This document shows, in pieces, positions 10,932 through 22,841 of a DNA stretch of 64,000 nt (position 1 is its first letter; every line of letters starts with the position of its first letter). Both the position numbers and the translations under genes were made by a program. The notes beneath the pieces were generated by a model that saw only the letters and a list, made by a program, of their open reading frames with translations, searched no databases and was not told the DNA's origin. The DNA is from Galerina marginata (Eukaryota; Basidiomycota; Agaricomycetes; Agaricales; Galerinaceae): contig JAECYW010000020.1 of assembly GCA_023014335.1 (NCBI GenBank), positions 310,001-374,000 of the forward strand, read 5' to 3'.

Positions 10932-11609
10932 TTAAATTGTTTCCAAAGGAGGAGATCGACGGCACGTACCTGGCGCCTTTATGAGAGGCTTTACTATGAC
11001 ATGAAGATGATCGGCCTCGCCATCGGTGAAAAATGTAGTTAAACTCTTGTGGTTTAACAATTTCGGATAACTAGCAAGGTCAATACTTTCCACATCCTTC
11101 GCAAAAATTTCGATGGGAAAGGAGACCCGCCACACCTGGAGAGATGGCGCGTCGACATGGTCGAGGTATGGGGCTTGCTTCTCTTTAATTAGGAATTTGA
11201 GGTGGCTAACATATTTGATCCTCGGGATGTTGACAGTAAAAGTTGGCTTGGGGTTATCACCAAGAAGAAAGCAGTTGAGAGAGAAAAGTTGTGTGGGATC
11301 AACCTTTACTACAATATGAAGACAATCATCATCAACATCCGTGAAAAACGCAGTTATTTCCTTGCTAGGTGGCGACAGCTTCGGATAGCTGGCAAGATTG
11401 ATATTTTCCAGGTCCTTTTCCAGATTGTCGATAGGAAAAGAGACGTGCCACAAGTCAATTTTTTCCACATCCACGTTAGCCAAAAACGATAGGTTTTCGT
11501 TTATAATTAGGTCCTTGAGCAGGCTGACAGTTCCGTTCTTCGGAATCTTGACAGTGAAGATCTTGTCGGGCTTGTCATCGACAATCAAGTAATTGAGTGA
11601 GAGTGCCAT
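10932..11609 (-). CDS. Tandem Crinkler (CRN) N-terminal ubiquitin-like modules
   Basis: A reading frame with two Crinkler-type N-terminal modules of about 100 aa each. Module 1 has LNYLIVDDKPDKIFTVKIPK, LLKDLII and LWHVSFPI. Module 2 has LNCFLLGDNPKPTFTVNIPR, LKFLIKEK and VWRVSFPI. Both end in D-x-LHVIVK. This is the CRN pattern (LNC...F.V.I...LK.LIKEK...LW+VS.P) known from oomycete and fungal effector-like proteins, where it precedes a toxin, NTPase or kinase domain. Translation begins at the ATG at 11609. The gene likely splices at 10970 into a third, damaged module and then towards the kinase at 9094-10558. Without those parts it would make only CRN modules, about 213 aa before the splice. 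Confidence 0.75.
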   Translation of the reverse strand: MALSLNYLIVDDKPDKIFTVKIPKNGTVSLLKDLIINENLSFLANVDVEKIDLWHVSFPIDNLEKDLENINLASYPKLSPPSKEITAFFTDVDDDCLHIVVKVDPTQLFSLNCFLLGDNPKPTFTVNIPRIKYVSHLKFLIKEKQAPYLDHVDAPSLQVWRVSFPIEIFAKDVESIDLASYPKLLNHKSLTTFFTDGEADHLHVIVKPLIKAPGTCRRSPPLETI

Positions 11610-12045
11610 AGCGGCTAAAAAGAAAGCAAGACGCCACCATGACAGTCGCGACTCTCAATAATTGGCACAGGTGACTCCCGTCACATGACCTTGACGAACA
11701 AGAGCGATGGCACTGGTGACTGGATCACTTGGATGCAAACTGGATGACACATTCAGAATTTCAGATTGATTGAAATTTGAAAGTCTACGAATATAATTAC
11801 AGCTTATGACATGAATACAGAAACCTGTAGTAGGTTGAATACATAAGTATGGAGCTCCTATGCTCAAGCAACAAAGAAAATGATATGGGGAACGGAGGGA
11901 GAACAAAATTAAACTACGCGCCAATTATCCGTGTTAATACATGTCTGATCAAAAAGCAGTATACGAATCCTAAAAGCGAGCTCATAGTAATAAGAACGAA
12001 GCGAATCACAAAAAAGAAATAAGACTATTAAAACAGTGTCAAGGC
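11610..12045. other. Intergenic region
   Basis: Holds the Crinkler promoter side and the 3' flank of protein B. No gene was seen. Confidence 0.35.
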
Positions 12046-15000
12046 TTAGCGCATGAAGGTCGTGGTGGAACCGTAGAGCATCCTCTGTTTTTTTTCCGCG
12101 ATCTGCGACGGGTTAAGTTTCTCCAGTTCCTGGCAGGCCTTTGGGTGTTCATTCTGACAATGCTGTACGAGGTCACTCCAAGAGGCGCTCTTGGGGAACC
12201 TTTCAACATTGATGTTACCGACGGCGCGGGTGCGACGGTCAGACGCGGAGGCAGCTTGTCTCCTTGTTCTAATGGGACTAGAATCAGGCATCATCCGATT
12301 TGTAGACAACAGAGAACACTCACAAACACATTCTGCAAACCAAGCAATTCGTCTCGTCCTTATAAAGGAGGTCGATATGATTGATCCCAAGCTTGAAATG
12401 GCGTTTCGGTAGCTGGTTCATCCCAGGATTGGAGGTCGAAGAGGCAGATTGGGGTTCAACAGGATCGACGACCTCTCCTTCTTCGTAATCTTGCCTTTCG
12501 TCAGTTGGCGTGGGCTCGACCTTCGGCTGCGTATGCCGTATTTCACCTTCTTCTGTAGAGGTGGAATGACTGGCAGTCACTGGCGTAGGCACAGGATCAG
12601 GACAATCTCCCGGTGTCACGGGTATGCAAGAGGGATCATCAAAGCTCTCCGTCTTCACCTTGAATCTGGGAGGAGACGACGGACGTGAAGGAGCCGCGGA
12701 TGAGGGCTGAGACGGACCAGGCGTCGTTCGCTGAAGTTGGTCCTGTTCATATTCCGTCCGCGTCCTCTTCCGAGTCGGCGACGGAGGTCGGGAAAATTGC
12801 GGCTGTCGTCGATCTTCAGGACCTGTAAGAGGGCTGCTTTGGAACCTCTGACGAGGTATAACTGGACTAGTGGGGTCAACTTCTTCTTGATTGGCTTCGT
12901 ATTGGAAGGACCCTTTCATCTGGCTGGGCGATGACGACGTGTCGACATGTGTCGTGGTGGAAGAATGGGAAGAGATAGAAAGGCGAGTAAGAGCTGGTGC
13001 ATCGGATAAAATTTGAGGTGATGACATTGAGTTTCGCCTTGAATGGGAGGTCTGATTATCCGCGGTGGATGGCCGAGAGTAATGAGACGTTGGGTCCATT
13101 CTTGGTTGACTCATTCGTCTGAACTGAGGAGATGATGTACTAGAAGACGATTCCGGGCGGTCACATGGTGTAGGGCGACGGTAGAAGAAAGACGGTTCAG
13201 CAAGTTTCTTAGCCTGTCAGATAAGAAAAAGTATCAGTATACGACACAAAGCACACGAAAACCAGAAAAATACCTCTTCGAGCTGTCTCAAAGCCTCAGC
13301 CGACTTCTGTTCCGCCTGTATTCGGAGGTTCTTCTGCTCTTGCATCTCGTCCAAAATGGCGTTCACCTTGACCTCCATCTGCCGCGTAACCTGCTCGCTG
13401 ACAGCGGTCAACACGCTCGTCATCGAGTCCACCACCTCTTTGTCGCCTTGTTGCCCCGCTCGCTGGCCCGTGGCGGCATTGTTGGCGAAGTTGGCCATAA
13501 CACCATGCTCAATTTCCAGTCTCTCCTTCTCCGCACGGAGCTTCGCAAAATCGGCATTATATCCAGCAATGATACGGCTGGCTTTGTCCAGACTGATCTT
13601 CAGAACCTCCCTATCCCGCTTCAGGCGCTCATTCTCTCCTTTGACCACTTCGTTGTCTCTTTTCAACTTTTCGACTTCGTGCTTGAGCTTGTCCTTTACC
13701 ACATCCCCAACGTCCATCCCCGCTTTCAAACCCTCTGTTTCTTTCCTCAGAGATCGAACCTCCGACTGCGCAGCCTGAAGCTTCAATTCGATCTCCCCCA
13801 TGCCCAGCATCAGCGAGCTATTCTTCTGCCGTTCACTCGCCAAGAGTTTTGTACAATCATCGTGCATTTTCACCATCGCTCCCCGCACGTTACCCACTGT
13901 GGTATTCCACAGGGATTCGATACCAGTCCGGAGCGGCGTCAGAGCAGCGTCAGCCGATGCCAGCACCAACGGCTCAGGCGACGTCAATGGCGGCTGTACC
14001 TGGCCATGGGAAGGGTTTCTAGCTGGTTGTGGAAGTGGTGCTGGCGCTGGTACCGAGGCTGACCCAGTCTGCGAGATAGTGTTATGAGAAGTCGGTGGTA
14101 ATGGTGCGCTGCTGCCACCGCTCATTCGACGATATTCTCTTGATGGCGACAACTGCGACGGCTGGGATGGTTGGTTACCAGGCGGCGGTCCAGGTGAATA
14201 TATTGGATGGGAAGGCTGAGACGGAGGGCCGCTCTTTGACGCTGTGGTAACCGGGTAGGTTGGATGACCTTCATCATAGCGATAGTGCAGGGGAGGAGGA
14301 GACGGTGCTCGGGCAGGTTGTCGCTGCAACGAGAGACATTAGTCGGACTCATATAAAGTTTGCATTCATCATGCTTACTCGTTGACTGTCACTAGAAGGC
14401 GGACGGAATGATTGCAGCTGCTGGGGCGGCCGCTGTGGTAATTGAGTCAGAGGAAATTGTGAGGAACCCTGAGGGATATATTGATTTTGGGCGGCTGATG
14501 GAGGCAACTTTGCTGCTTCAACAGAAGAAGGTATCCGCTAAATGAGCGTAGCTGAATGAGTAGTTATTCATGAGAGTAGAAATCCTTTCATACCGGTCTC
14601 GGGCTAGTTGCTGTTGAAGGTCCGGCGGGTTGCAACTATATGAAAGGAGACTTGTTAGAGCCGCAGAAATTTTCATTCAATGGACATACAGCATGACCTC
14701 CCTGCGGGTAACGATGAGGAGGTTGTTGGGTCAAAGGCGGTCCATGAGGGAGGTACTGGTTTTGTGCAGCAGTTCGATGCTGTCCTGGAGGCTCGACAAG
14801 AGACGGAGCTCGCTATTTAGGAGAAGCTCAGTGAGTCGTCTTTCATGGCAGATATAATCCCTTTCATACCGGTCTTGGAGGATCGGCGGGAAGTTGGTAC
14901 GTTTGGGGATGCCGACGGTAATGAGCATTCTGCGCTGTCACTTCTGACACCTTGTCTGTCTCGTACCGACCAGTTGACGGATACTGTCCAGGTAGTGGAG

Positions 15001-15061
15001 AGGAGTTTGCATTATGACCGGAGTACGAGATGGGTCCGAGTGATGGGTTCGAGGGGTTCAT
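12046..15061 (-). CDS. Long coiled-coil protein B with C-terminal Cys/His module
   Basis: An 895-aa protein of unknown function in seven exons (minus): 14870-15061, 14690-14812, 14594-14635, 14379-14537, 13274-14323, 12324-13213 and 12046-12277. All introns but the last are phase 0. The first 250 residues are Pro/Gln-rich (PQRPPQQLQSFRPP). A long coiled coil follows (including VEKLKRDNEVVKGENERLKR), then a Ser/Pro/Glu-rich region with basic patches. The C-terminus has NCLVCRMC before the last intron and WSDLVQHCQNEHPKACQELE after it, the same module and splice phase as protein A. The first exon start is the first ATG in frame; an earlier exon is possible. A nuclear scaffold role is only a guess. 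Confidence 0.7.
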
Positions 15062-15721
15062 TCTTCCGTGGAAATTTCCTTTCACAAATATGTCTCCGAG
15101 TAAGCTTCTCTCCTATTGGCGACCCTGCTGAAAGGCACGGCCGCTGATTCGAACGATTGCAGGATGATGTGTGGCTTTAGCGTAAGATCACTGGAAAGAA
15201 CAAAGCACACAAGGAGGAGAAGGTGCGGCAGGCAACGGTGCATGGAAGGAAATCGTGAGCAATTTTTGCCTAAAAAAAGCATGCGGTCCGGACGCAATGA
15301 CAGGAGATCAGGATGAGTCATGTCAAGATAAGATATCGGTGTGGACTAGGCATGATCGGCGGGACTGGGTACATGGACATGGCGGTGGTACCAGGGACGA
15401 CATATCTGTGGACTAGGTCATCAAGCATTGGAGCGCTGAGCAGGAAGTTTGGGCGCTTACATAAATAGTTTGCCTTGTCTTCGTCGGCAGAATCCGACAA
15501 GTGACTTCTATCAATTCGAATCAAGGTCTCTTCTCTCCTCAACCGAGCCACACATTTTCTGTTTTCAATACGACAATAAATTGCTGACTATATTAGACTG
15601 GTGTACATCTTCTACTAACAGGTTTGCTCTTTGTTTGTCGCATCATACTTAGACTGTACGAACACCACCTCCATCATGTCAAGTCCATAAAGAAGAAATA
15701 TTATACTGTGCAGCAAACAAC
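15062..15721. other. Intergenic region
   Basis: 660 bp between protein B and the LysM gene. Short ORFs on both strands have no domain or splice support. Nothing else was seen. Confidence 0.35.
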
Positions 15722-16390
15722 TCAAGCAGCCGGAGCAGTGGAATTAGCGACTGGCGCAACGCAGAGAACCTGCAGAGGAAATAAGATGTAAGAAGCATGA
15801 AGGCGCAGTTCAGGAAGGAAAGTTCTTACTTCTCCGACATAAATATTGGTACACGCCGCATTAATGTTCGGGTTGTTGGTAAGAAGGTCGCCGAAAGAAA
15901 TGTTTGCTTGGGCAGAGATAGTATCACAGCCGTCTATGGCTTGGACGACGTGGACAGTGCTGCAGTCCTGGCCCTTAAGTCCAAGACAAAGGACCTGTGG
16001 TCCGATATCAACACCGTGACCATGGTTAGTTAGAAGCCTTCGGTACATACCTCTCCAACAAACAAATTATCACAAAGCGGGTCAATTATTTTGCTGTTAA
16101 CAGTAGCCAACTGAAACCTGTAAAAGTGGTTGAGGACGATGAAGTGATTCAATGCTACAGAAAACGACGCACGTGGAAGCATGCTGTTCTGCGGAGATTT
16201 TGTCACAAAAATCTCCAGACTGGACAGTATAGTTCCTGGCGCAGTTTGGCACAGCAGCTTGGGAGCTAACTAGAACAGCAGCTGGAAAGAAGAGAAATTA
16301 GCCAGGGCTGCATAAGAGAAAAATAACAACAGAGTACTCACCGAAGGAGACGATGACGGCGAGAGAGTGGAAGACGTTGGAGTGGAACAT
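15722..16390 (-). CDS. Secreted protein with two LysM domains
   Basis: A 141-aa protein in five exons (minus): 16342-16390, 16173-16269, 16051-16117, 15830-15994 and 15722-15769, all joining in frame. The start MFHSNVFHSLAVIVSF is a short hydrophobic signal peptide. LysM 1 runs from CARNYTVQSGDFCDKIS to CDNLFVGEVLCLG; LysM 2 from CSTVHVVQAIDGCDTIS to CTNIYVGEVLCVA, with NPNIN in its middle. LysM domains bind chitin or related N-acetylglucosamine polymers, and small secreted fungal LysM proteins can shield or bind cell-wall chitin. Conserved cysteines of each domain are present. There is no catalytic domain. A TATA-like box lies about 70 bp before the ATG. Confidence 0.88.
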
Positions 16391-16457
16391 AGTTGAATAG
16401 CTTGCAGAGTTGTCAATGAAGGCGGACTGACGAATTTGAGAGGGTGCAACGCTGGGC

Positions 16458-16464
16458 TTTTATA
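16458..16464 (-). promoter_or_regulatory. TATA box of the LysM gene
   Basis: The minus strand reads TATAAAA here, about 68-74 bp upstream of the LysM start codon at 16390, a usual spacing for a strongly expressed, regulated fungal gene. Confidence 0.5.
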
Positions 16465-17097
16465 CCTTTTCCAAACAACATCTTGAACGCGACTCTCAGG
16501 CTATCTTCTCTTTACCAATAGTCATAGCGAATCATTTTCTATATGAAATCGTGAAACCCGAACGACCCAAGTAATTGACTCGCACTGAGAAAAATCTCTA
16601 GCAAACAAGCGAGTCAAGACTGTTATCACTTTAGTGCCGACGATGATGCGGCGCGCTCCGACCGAAAAGGAGCTGATGGCGCGCTTGGCTGAATGATTAA
16701 CCCCAAGTAGACACACCGTCGGGTGATGGAGAAGCGTGCATCAGCTCGGGATGGAATGGCCGCGCATGGTCTGAATTTGATGAAGATTCGCCGGAGAAGG
16801 CGAGGAGAGAGTTCCTGAAGGCGCAGGAAATACATACGCCAGAATGGTCGTAGACAGTCCTCTCCCGACTCAATACAACGTTTCCACCCAGATAGACCCA
16901 GATTCACATGGGCGGTGTAAAGTCCCCGCGATACGATCTTCTTTTCACTTTCCAAATGCCAAAGTCTCGCGACAATCAAGGGCAGTCAAAACCCACCTCC
17001 ACATCTTGCGGTGCCGATGCTCGCCAATGTAAATCCGATGAAAAAAACAAACGAAAGTGAGAACAGAACATCCAATACAGCTTCATCTGGGAGAACA
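16465..17097. other. Intergenic region
   Basis: LysM upstream sequence and the 3' flank of TCF25. A 117-codon minus-strand frame at 16626-16979 shows no domain and is not called. Confidence 0.35.
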
Positions 17098-19965
17098 TCA
17101 ATCTACCCCAGTGTCATCTAGTGGTGCGTCATCCTCCGAAGATGACTCTTCAGCTGGCGCACTTCTACCAAAGAACCTTCCCAGGATGTTGCGCAAGACT
17201 CGGGGCATGGGCTGGAAGAGCGGGATAGAAACCAAATCAGAACAGATAAATAGATTGAAAGGTAGAAAATCTTACAGAAATGTCCTCTTCTTCCTCTGCT
17301 TCGTCGTCATCCTCATCACCTTCTTCCTCCGAAAAGTCATCTTCGTCCGCCTGTACTTGAGCCAGAGGAGGAGGAACAGGCAACGGTGCCGCCGCATCCG
17401 CATTGCCAGGCGCTGGAGCTTCATCCCCAAAGGGCCCGTCCCCAAAGCCACCGGGCATACCACCAGCAGGAGCGTTGACAGCTTCGACAAGCATCAGATC
17501 CTCAAGGACATCAGGCGGAAGCTGGCCAGCCATCTGTGCGAATTGCATAATGCCGCCAGGGAAACGTTCCGCGAAGTGAGGGTGGGCGTCGAAGAATGCC
17601 TGATAATATCGTCAAATTAGCTATGATAGCCATTTGAATAACTTGGAAACAAAAAGCACCTGTAATTGTTGGCGGAACGCGGCATCTGGAATGAGCTGTG
17701 CCAACCTCCGCTCGTCATTGGCGCGTTGACGACGAGTTCGCAGCCTGGATGAGTAGATGTCTTCGACACTCTGGAAGAACTCGCGGTCGTACTGATTCAA
17801 TGACGTAGGAGGTGGGAGTAGGTCACAGGACAGAGATTTCGCTTCTAGCACTTGTCGCGGGATGAATGAAAAGAGGCGGCGGTACGATGTCTCGAGCACC
17901 ATGATATGACGATACACCGAAAACTGGACATTTAGGTTTTCGTATTGAGCGAGGAAGGACTTCCTCCTTTCCGTTGTAGGCAGTGATGCAGGAAGTGCAG
18001 CGAACTCTTCCGTAATTGTAGAGGCGAACCATGCAGAATGTTCTTTCCAAATGGGTGAAGAGCGTTGGACGTATAGATGCGAAAGTAGATGGAGAATCCC
18101 AACAGGGGCAGTCAATGAACTGTTAACAGATGCAATGAATACAGTACGAGGCGATCTTGATCAATGCGACGACGTACGATGCATCTGTCAGAATCCTAAA
18201 ATCACGATGGGCACGGATGCCCGCAGGCAGAGAGACATCCAATTTATCAGCGAGGAGTGGGACGACAGATGGAAAATCGCGCGCTGCTTCCTTCAGCGCT
18301 GATGTGCTTGCAGAGTGATCCTACAATCACGATCGTCGTCAGCTCTAGCAATAAACGGGGTTAAGGGTATTACCTTGTCTTTACTCGCCTCCTCGGAAAT
18401 TCTCAGTGCCAGAGCTCTGGCATACGCCCAGCCAGGCAGAAGTGAAGGATTTAGTCGGTTGTTCGTCTGTCCATCTTTTGCTTGTCGCTCAGCAAAGACT
18501 TCATAGATGTCGAGGAGCCATTGATACATTCCAGCCTTGATCGCCAGGAAATCAAGGTGGAGAAGTGATCCATGCGGGTCGTTCCAAGGGTCAAGCGAGT
18601 ACATCAACCTAGCAAACTCGAACGACGTGCGGACGCATCCCCTCCGTTGGAGGTCACTAACAGACACATCATGATCAGATGAGAAAGAAAAAATTATATG
18701 ATATCTTATCTTACGTGATTTGACGATGAAGAGCAAGAAAGAAAGGCCTGTTCTCGACATGATCAAAATCCAGTCGGTTGAGGCCCGTGGTGAACGTGAA
18801 AGCACCGATGAAAGCACGCTCGTATGTGAATAGTGCACGATCAATAAAATCGATAGCCTGCGCATGCTCTTCTCGATGTCTGTACACTTCTGAGACCTGA
18901 AGCAACGTATCTGCATGCCACGGCAGCGTGCCCAGAAGATCCCAGAATCCTTGAGGGTCTATCTCGGGAAGAGTTAGGCAGTAAACGATCGCCCATGCAT
19001 GAAAACGCACCTCCAGAAAGCACCGTATCCATAAACGCCTTCGTCATGCTCTTGTATTTCTTGCTATACTCCACCGTCCACCACTTTTCCTGCATCGGTG
19101 TCCATCCCTGTCGTTTCAGCTTCTCGCCGGTCTCTTCATCGCTAAGAGCGCGAAGAGACAGTCCTTCGCGACCTTTCGCTGCCCACCATGTCGGCTGAGG
19201 TCGTGTAAGGTTCGATTTGACTGCTGGCGCTTTCCTCCGACTCGAAGACTGCTCCGCTCTGTTCGCTTGCACGACCCTGGATCCGAAGAATCGACGCATC
19301 TCCGCTTCGCCGTCCAGATGCTGCAGTGACACCGATAGCAGATCCGCGAGGGAGTGCTTCCCGGACTCCGCTTGCGAGATCTTTTGAGAAGAAGGGTATC
19401 TGGAGGTTTATTAGTGAGGAATGAGTTGGGAACATGACACTTACTGCATCGAAAGCTCTGCTAGAGCCTGATCTAATTCATCGTTAGCAGCTTTCTTTTC
19501 TTTTGCTCTTGCTTTCTTCTGGGCCTTTTTCTCGTTTCGAGGGGGCAGAGCTGGAGTGCTGGCTTTCGCCGTCTTGACTGGCTCTTTCACTGGTGAAGAT
19601 GCGATTTCACCCGCGATTCCTGTTGCCTTTTTCTTTTTTTTCTTTGGCTGGGATGTATTAGCCTCAAGAATTTTGCAGGAAACCTCAAGCTTACCTTGCG
19701 CGATTTCGTTGGTTTCTCCTCTTCATCCTCCTCTTCGCTGTCTTCCGGCGCCAAAAACTGCACCTCTCTGAATTTAATCGAAATTTGTCGGCAAACAGAT
19801 CAGATGACGCCTTACGTTCATAAAGGCGCCTGCACGACGCTCCGAAGAACCTCGATCATCCTCCTCGTCGCTTGGATTGTTGACAGATTCCGAAGGCTTT
19901 GACGACTTCAATGCCTCCAGCTCCTCCAGTTCTCTTTGCTGTCGTTTATTTAAGCGCGGTGGCAT
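17098..19965 (-). CDS. RQC1: TCF25 / Rqc1-type ribosome quality control protein
   Basis: A 792-aa homologue of TCF25 (yeast Rqc1), a part of the ribosome quality control complex that helps extract and ubiquitinate stalled nascent chains on 60S subunits. Ten exons (minus): 19816-19965, 19695-19763, 19445-19647, 19011-19399, 18715-18958, 18374-18656, 18178-18320, 17660-18119, 17276-17599 and 17098-17211. The family signature is clear: PWHADTLLQVSEVYRHREEH, LNRLDFDHVENRPFFLALHR and RRGCVRTSFEFARLMYSLDP. The N-terminus MPPRLNKRQQRELEELEALK and the lysine-rich stretch PKKKKKKATG are usual for the family. The C-terminus is acidic (EEGDEDDDEAEEEED) and ends with PMPRVLRNILGRFFGR. The second-exon acceptor is the third of three AGs, chosen because it alone keeps the frame. 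Confidence 0.9.
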
Positions 19966-20536
19966 TGTATATAGATTACGCCACGCTCTCTGCGGAAAAC
20001 GAACAAAACAGTTCTAATTGCTGGACTGGATGATAAGATGAAAGATACGGAGAAAGGATTGTCAATATATCCGTCGTCCGAGTCATTGATCGAGAGAGTT
20101 TCTCCACGTGACTCTCGATCACGGCGGATTACCGCGGCCCGATTGACCTAAAGGTAATGACATACGAGTTGATTTCTTCCACGTTCCTTCATTTATCGCC
20201 GTTTCGTCGTAATTTTGGCGCCTCTCAATTCTTTGTGGACAAACCTGAATCACCTGAACAATTGAAAGACATTTCAACCAGGGGTCTTTTGATTGCCTTT
20301 GAAATTTTTAGATTTATTCCAATCAAGTCACTCTTGGGTAATCTGGCACCCGCACACAAAGTTTCATTACCGGCAACTTAGACACGCCTGCACGGTTCAT
20401 GGGTATGGGATTGTTCAGATTGTGAAGGGCGCCGGTACTCGATCATATGGTCGACATGGTGTCAGCGATTAGGTGGGGAAATTTGGTTATATATATGTAT
20501 ATCATCCAAGCTGCGGTTAAGCCTTCCTAGCCTCCC
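19966..20536. promoter_or_regulatory. Divergent promoter region of TCF25 and the P450
   Basis: 571 bp between two divergent genes. A TATA-like run (tatatatatgtatat) lies at about 20488-20502, 35-50 bp before the P450 start. No ORF of note. Confidence 0.4.
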
Positions 20537-22841
20537 ATGTCTCAATTCTACCCTGATATCGCCATTCCTTTGATCCTGGCCGGCTTGCTCGTCTTCGGTC
20601 TAAACAAAGTCAGAAGATTCAGAAATGACAGGACCACGAAGTTGAAAGGGCCAGCCAACCCAAGCTGGCTCTTTGGTGTATATCGTTTGATAAACGAGTC
20701 TGAGGACTCTGGTGCTGTCTACGAGAGATGGACGTCACTGTACGGGCCCGCATTTCGTGTACCTGGAGGTTTCGGGTCGAAGCGCATCGTTATCTGCGAT
20801 CCCAGAGCCAGTGCCCACTTCTACTCCAAGGAAACCTTTGGCTATGTTCAGACCAAACTTTCCAGGACCTTTATCAAGAATCTGGTAAATGCAACATGTT
20901 TTTGGTTTCCCCCGTAATCTGTTTGCTGATTTTAGTAGTTTGGGCGTGGTTTGCTATGGGCTGAAGGTGAAAGCCACCGCAGGTACGCCTTGACCTTCAG
21001 ATTCTTGCATTCGTCTGATAAACCTATCTTGCCGAGGATAGACAACGCAAAGCCCTGTCTCCGGCCTTCAGCAATGCGGCCATCCGTAAATTGACCAGTG
21101 TATTCTACGACTCGGCGTACAAAGTGAATACTTCTTATCTGCTTGGCTACAAAATACTCATATCCATCCAGATGAAAGCAGCTTGGGATTCAGCTTTAGA
21201 TGCCGACGCAGGTGAAACCCTGATTGATGTTCAAAAATGGTTTGTCGCTCGATTGAGCCTGAGGAAATGCAATTAAACTAATGGATTTCCTTTGACCTCA
21301 AGGATGAACCACATTTCGTGAGCTCCTTTTTTCATTCGTTCGTCATGACGATTGACCCTCCCTAGGCTCGACTCGGTCGGAATTGCAGGTTTTGGTCACG
21401 ACTTCCATGCCTTGGACGGCAAGACCTCGCCCGTAGTGGAGGTTTTCGAGTCGTTTGGAAGCAGCGACTCGAGTTTCCTCTCGCGCCTTGTCTTTTTCTT
21501 GGGTCCAGTATTTCCGATGCTCCAAAATCTACCCACCAAGCGCAATAGAATGTTAACGCGCTTGAGGAATACTATGGGGGATATTGCGGGGGAACTGCTT
21601 GCGAGGAACAGAAAGATGGAAGAAGGAAAATCTGTAGCAGAGGACAAGTCGATTATCGGACTTCTCAGTATGTGCTTGAACTTTGAGGTCGCACGCATCA
21701 CTCAGGCTAATCGGATTTTAGTCAAAGCTGAAACGACGAGCTCCTCCCTTGGGATGTCGCAAGAAGAAATCTTGGCACAGGTACGTTTTGTTATATTCAG
21801 TGTTGATAACCTTTCATCTAAAACTTTTAGATGGTAAGCGTATAATTTGTAAAACTGCTAACAACGGTATTTAACCCTGTCCTCAAGAACGTACTTTTAT
21901 TGGCCGGTATGAACATCAATCTTCTTGTCCTGTGTCATTCTATCTGAACTAATCGTAATTCTAGGTTACGAAACAACATCAAGTTAGTGTGCAATATATC
22001 TCAGCCCAGCCTTTACTAATACCTACATCGTGATCGTTCAGTCAGCCTTACAGTGAGTTCTCAGAAGAGAAAATCAACCTACCATGCTAATCTTTCGCTG
22101 TAGTGGGCACTTATTGAACTCTGCAGAAAACCAGAGAAGCAACAAAAACTTCGGGACGAGTTATCCGAATTCGTAGGAAGTGACCCTTCATTCGACCAAC
22201 TCTCATCCGGGCTACCATATCTGGAATCCGTCGTCCAGGAAGTCCTCAGACTTCACCCACCCGTAGGAGAAACGACCCGTGTCGTAAGTCGCTTTACTTC
22301 ACCCTAACTAAACTTCCTTCTGAAGTAACTCATAGGCAACCGAAGACGACATTATGCCATTTTCCGAGCCCGTCACAACAGCAACAGGAGAGCAGGTCTC
22401 ATCGCTCTTCATCAGCAAGGGCACGGTAGTCACCTCGCCCATTCGATACATGAACTCCGCGGAAGCGTTCTGGGGACCCGACTCAAGGGAGTTCAGACCT
22501 GAAAGGTGGCTGGAACCCGATGATCACCTGAAAGCGAAGGAAATCCAAGGTCCTCGTCATATCCTAACGTTCTCGGACGGCCCTCGCACTTGTCTGGGAA
22601 GGAGTTTCGCGTTGACAGAGTTCAAGGTCCGTCGGTTCCCTTCTCTTTGTGATGTGCTGTGGCCTATGTTTAAATTGTTGGATTCTAGTCGGTTTTATCT
22701 GTTTTGATTCGAAATTATGCATTCGAACTGCCTGATGGGCCTAACACCAAGGTTGAGAAACATCCGTCGATTTTACCGAGACCAAGGCTTGTTGGAGAAG
22801 TTAGCGCCAGGCTGCCATTGAAAGTGAGGCGTGTGGAATGA
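20537..22841 (+). CDS. Cytochrome P450 monooxygenase
   Basis: A 548-aa microsomal P450. Residues 8-25 (IAIPLILAGLLVFGLNKV) form the N-terminal membrane anchor. The I-helix reads LLLAGYETTSISLTWALIE (AGxET), the K-helix ExxR is EVLRLHP and the haem-thiolate loop is FSDGPRTCLGRSFALTEFK. Thirteen exons join in frame: 20537-20884, 20939-20982, 21042-21123, 21172-21239, 21303-21317, 21366-21780, 21831-21833, 21888-21906, 21965-21982, 22042-22052, 22104-22283, 22336-22626 and 22689-22841. The exons over the I-helix are only 3, 19, 18 and 11 nt. The 3-nt exon (ATG) could be skipped without changing the frame. All catalytic motifs are present. Substrate and CYP family cannot be assigned from the sequence alone; no reductase or other pathway gene is next to it. 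Confidence 0.9.

Noticed and set aside
16626..16979. 117-codon minus-strand frame between LysM and TCF25
   Set aside because: No domain, no intron signals that extend it, and it lies in the 3' flank of TCF25.
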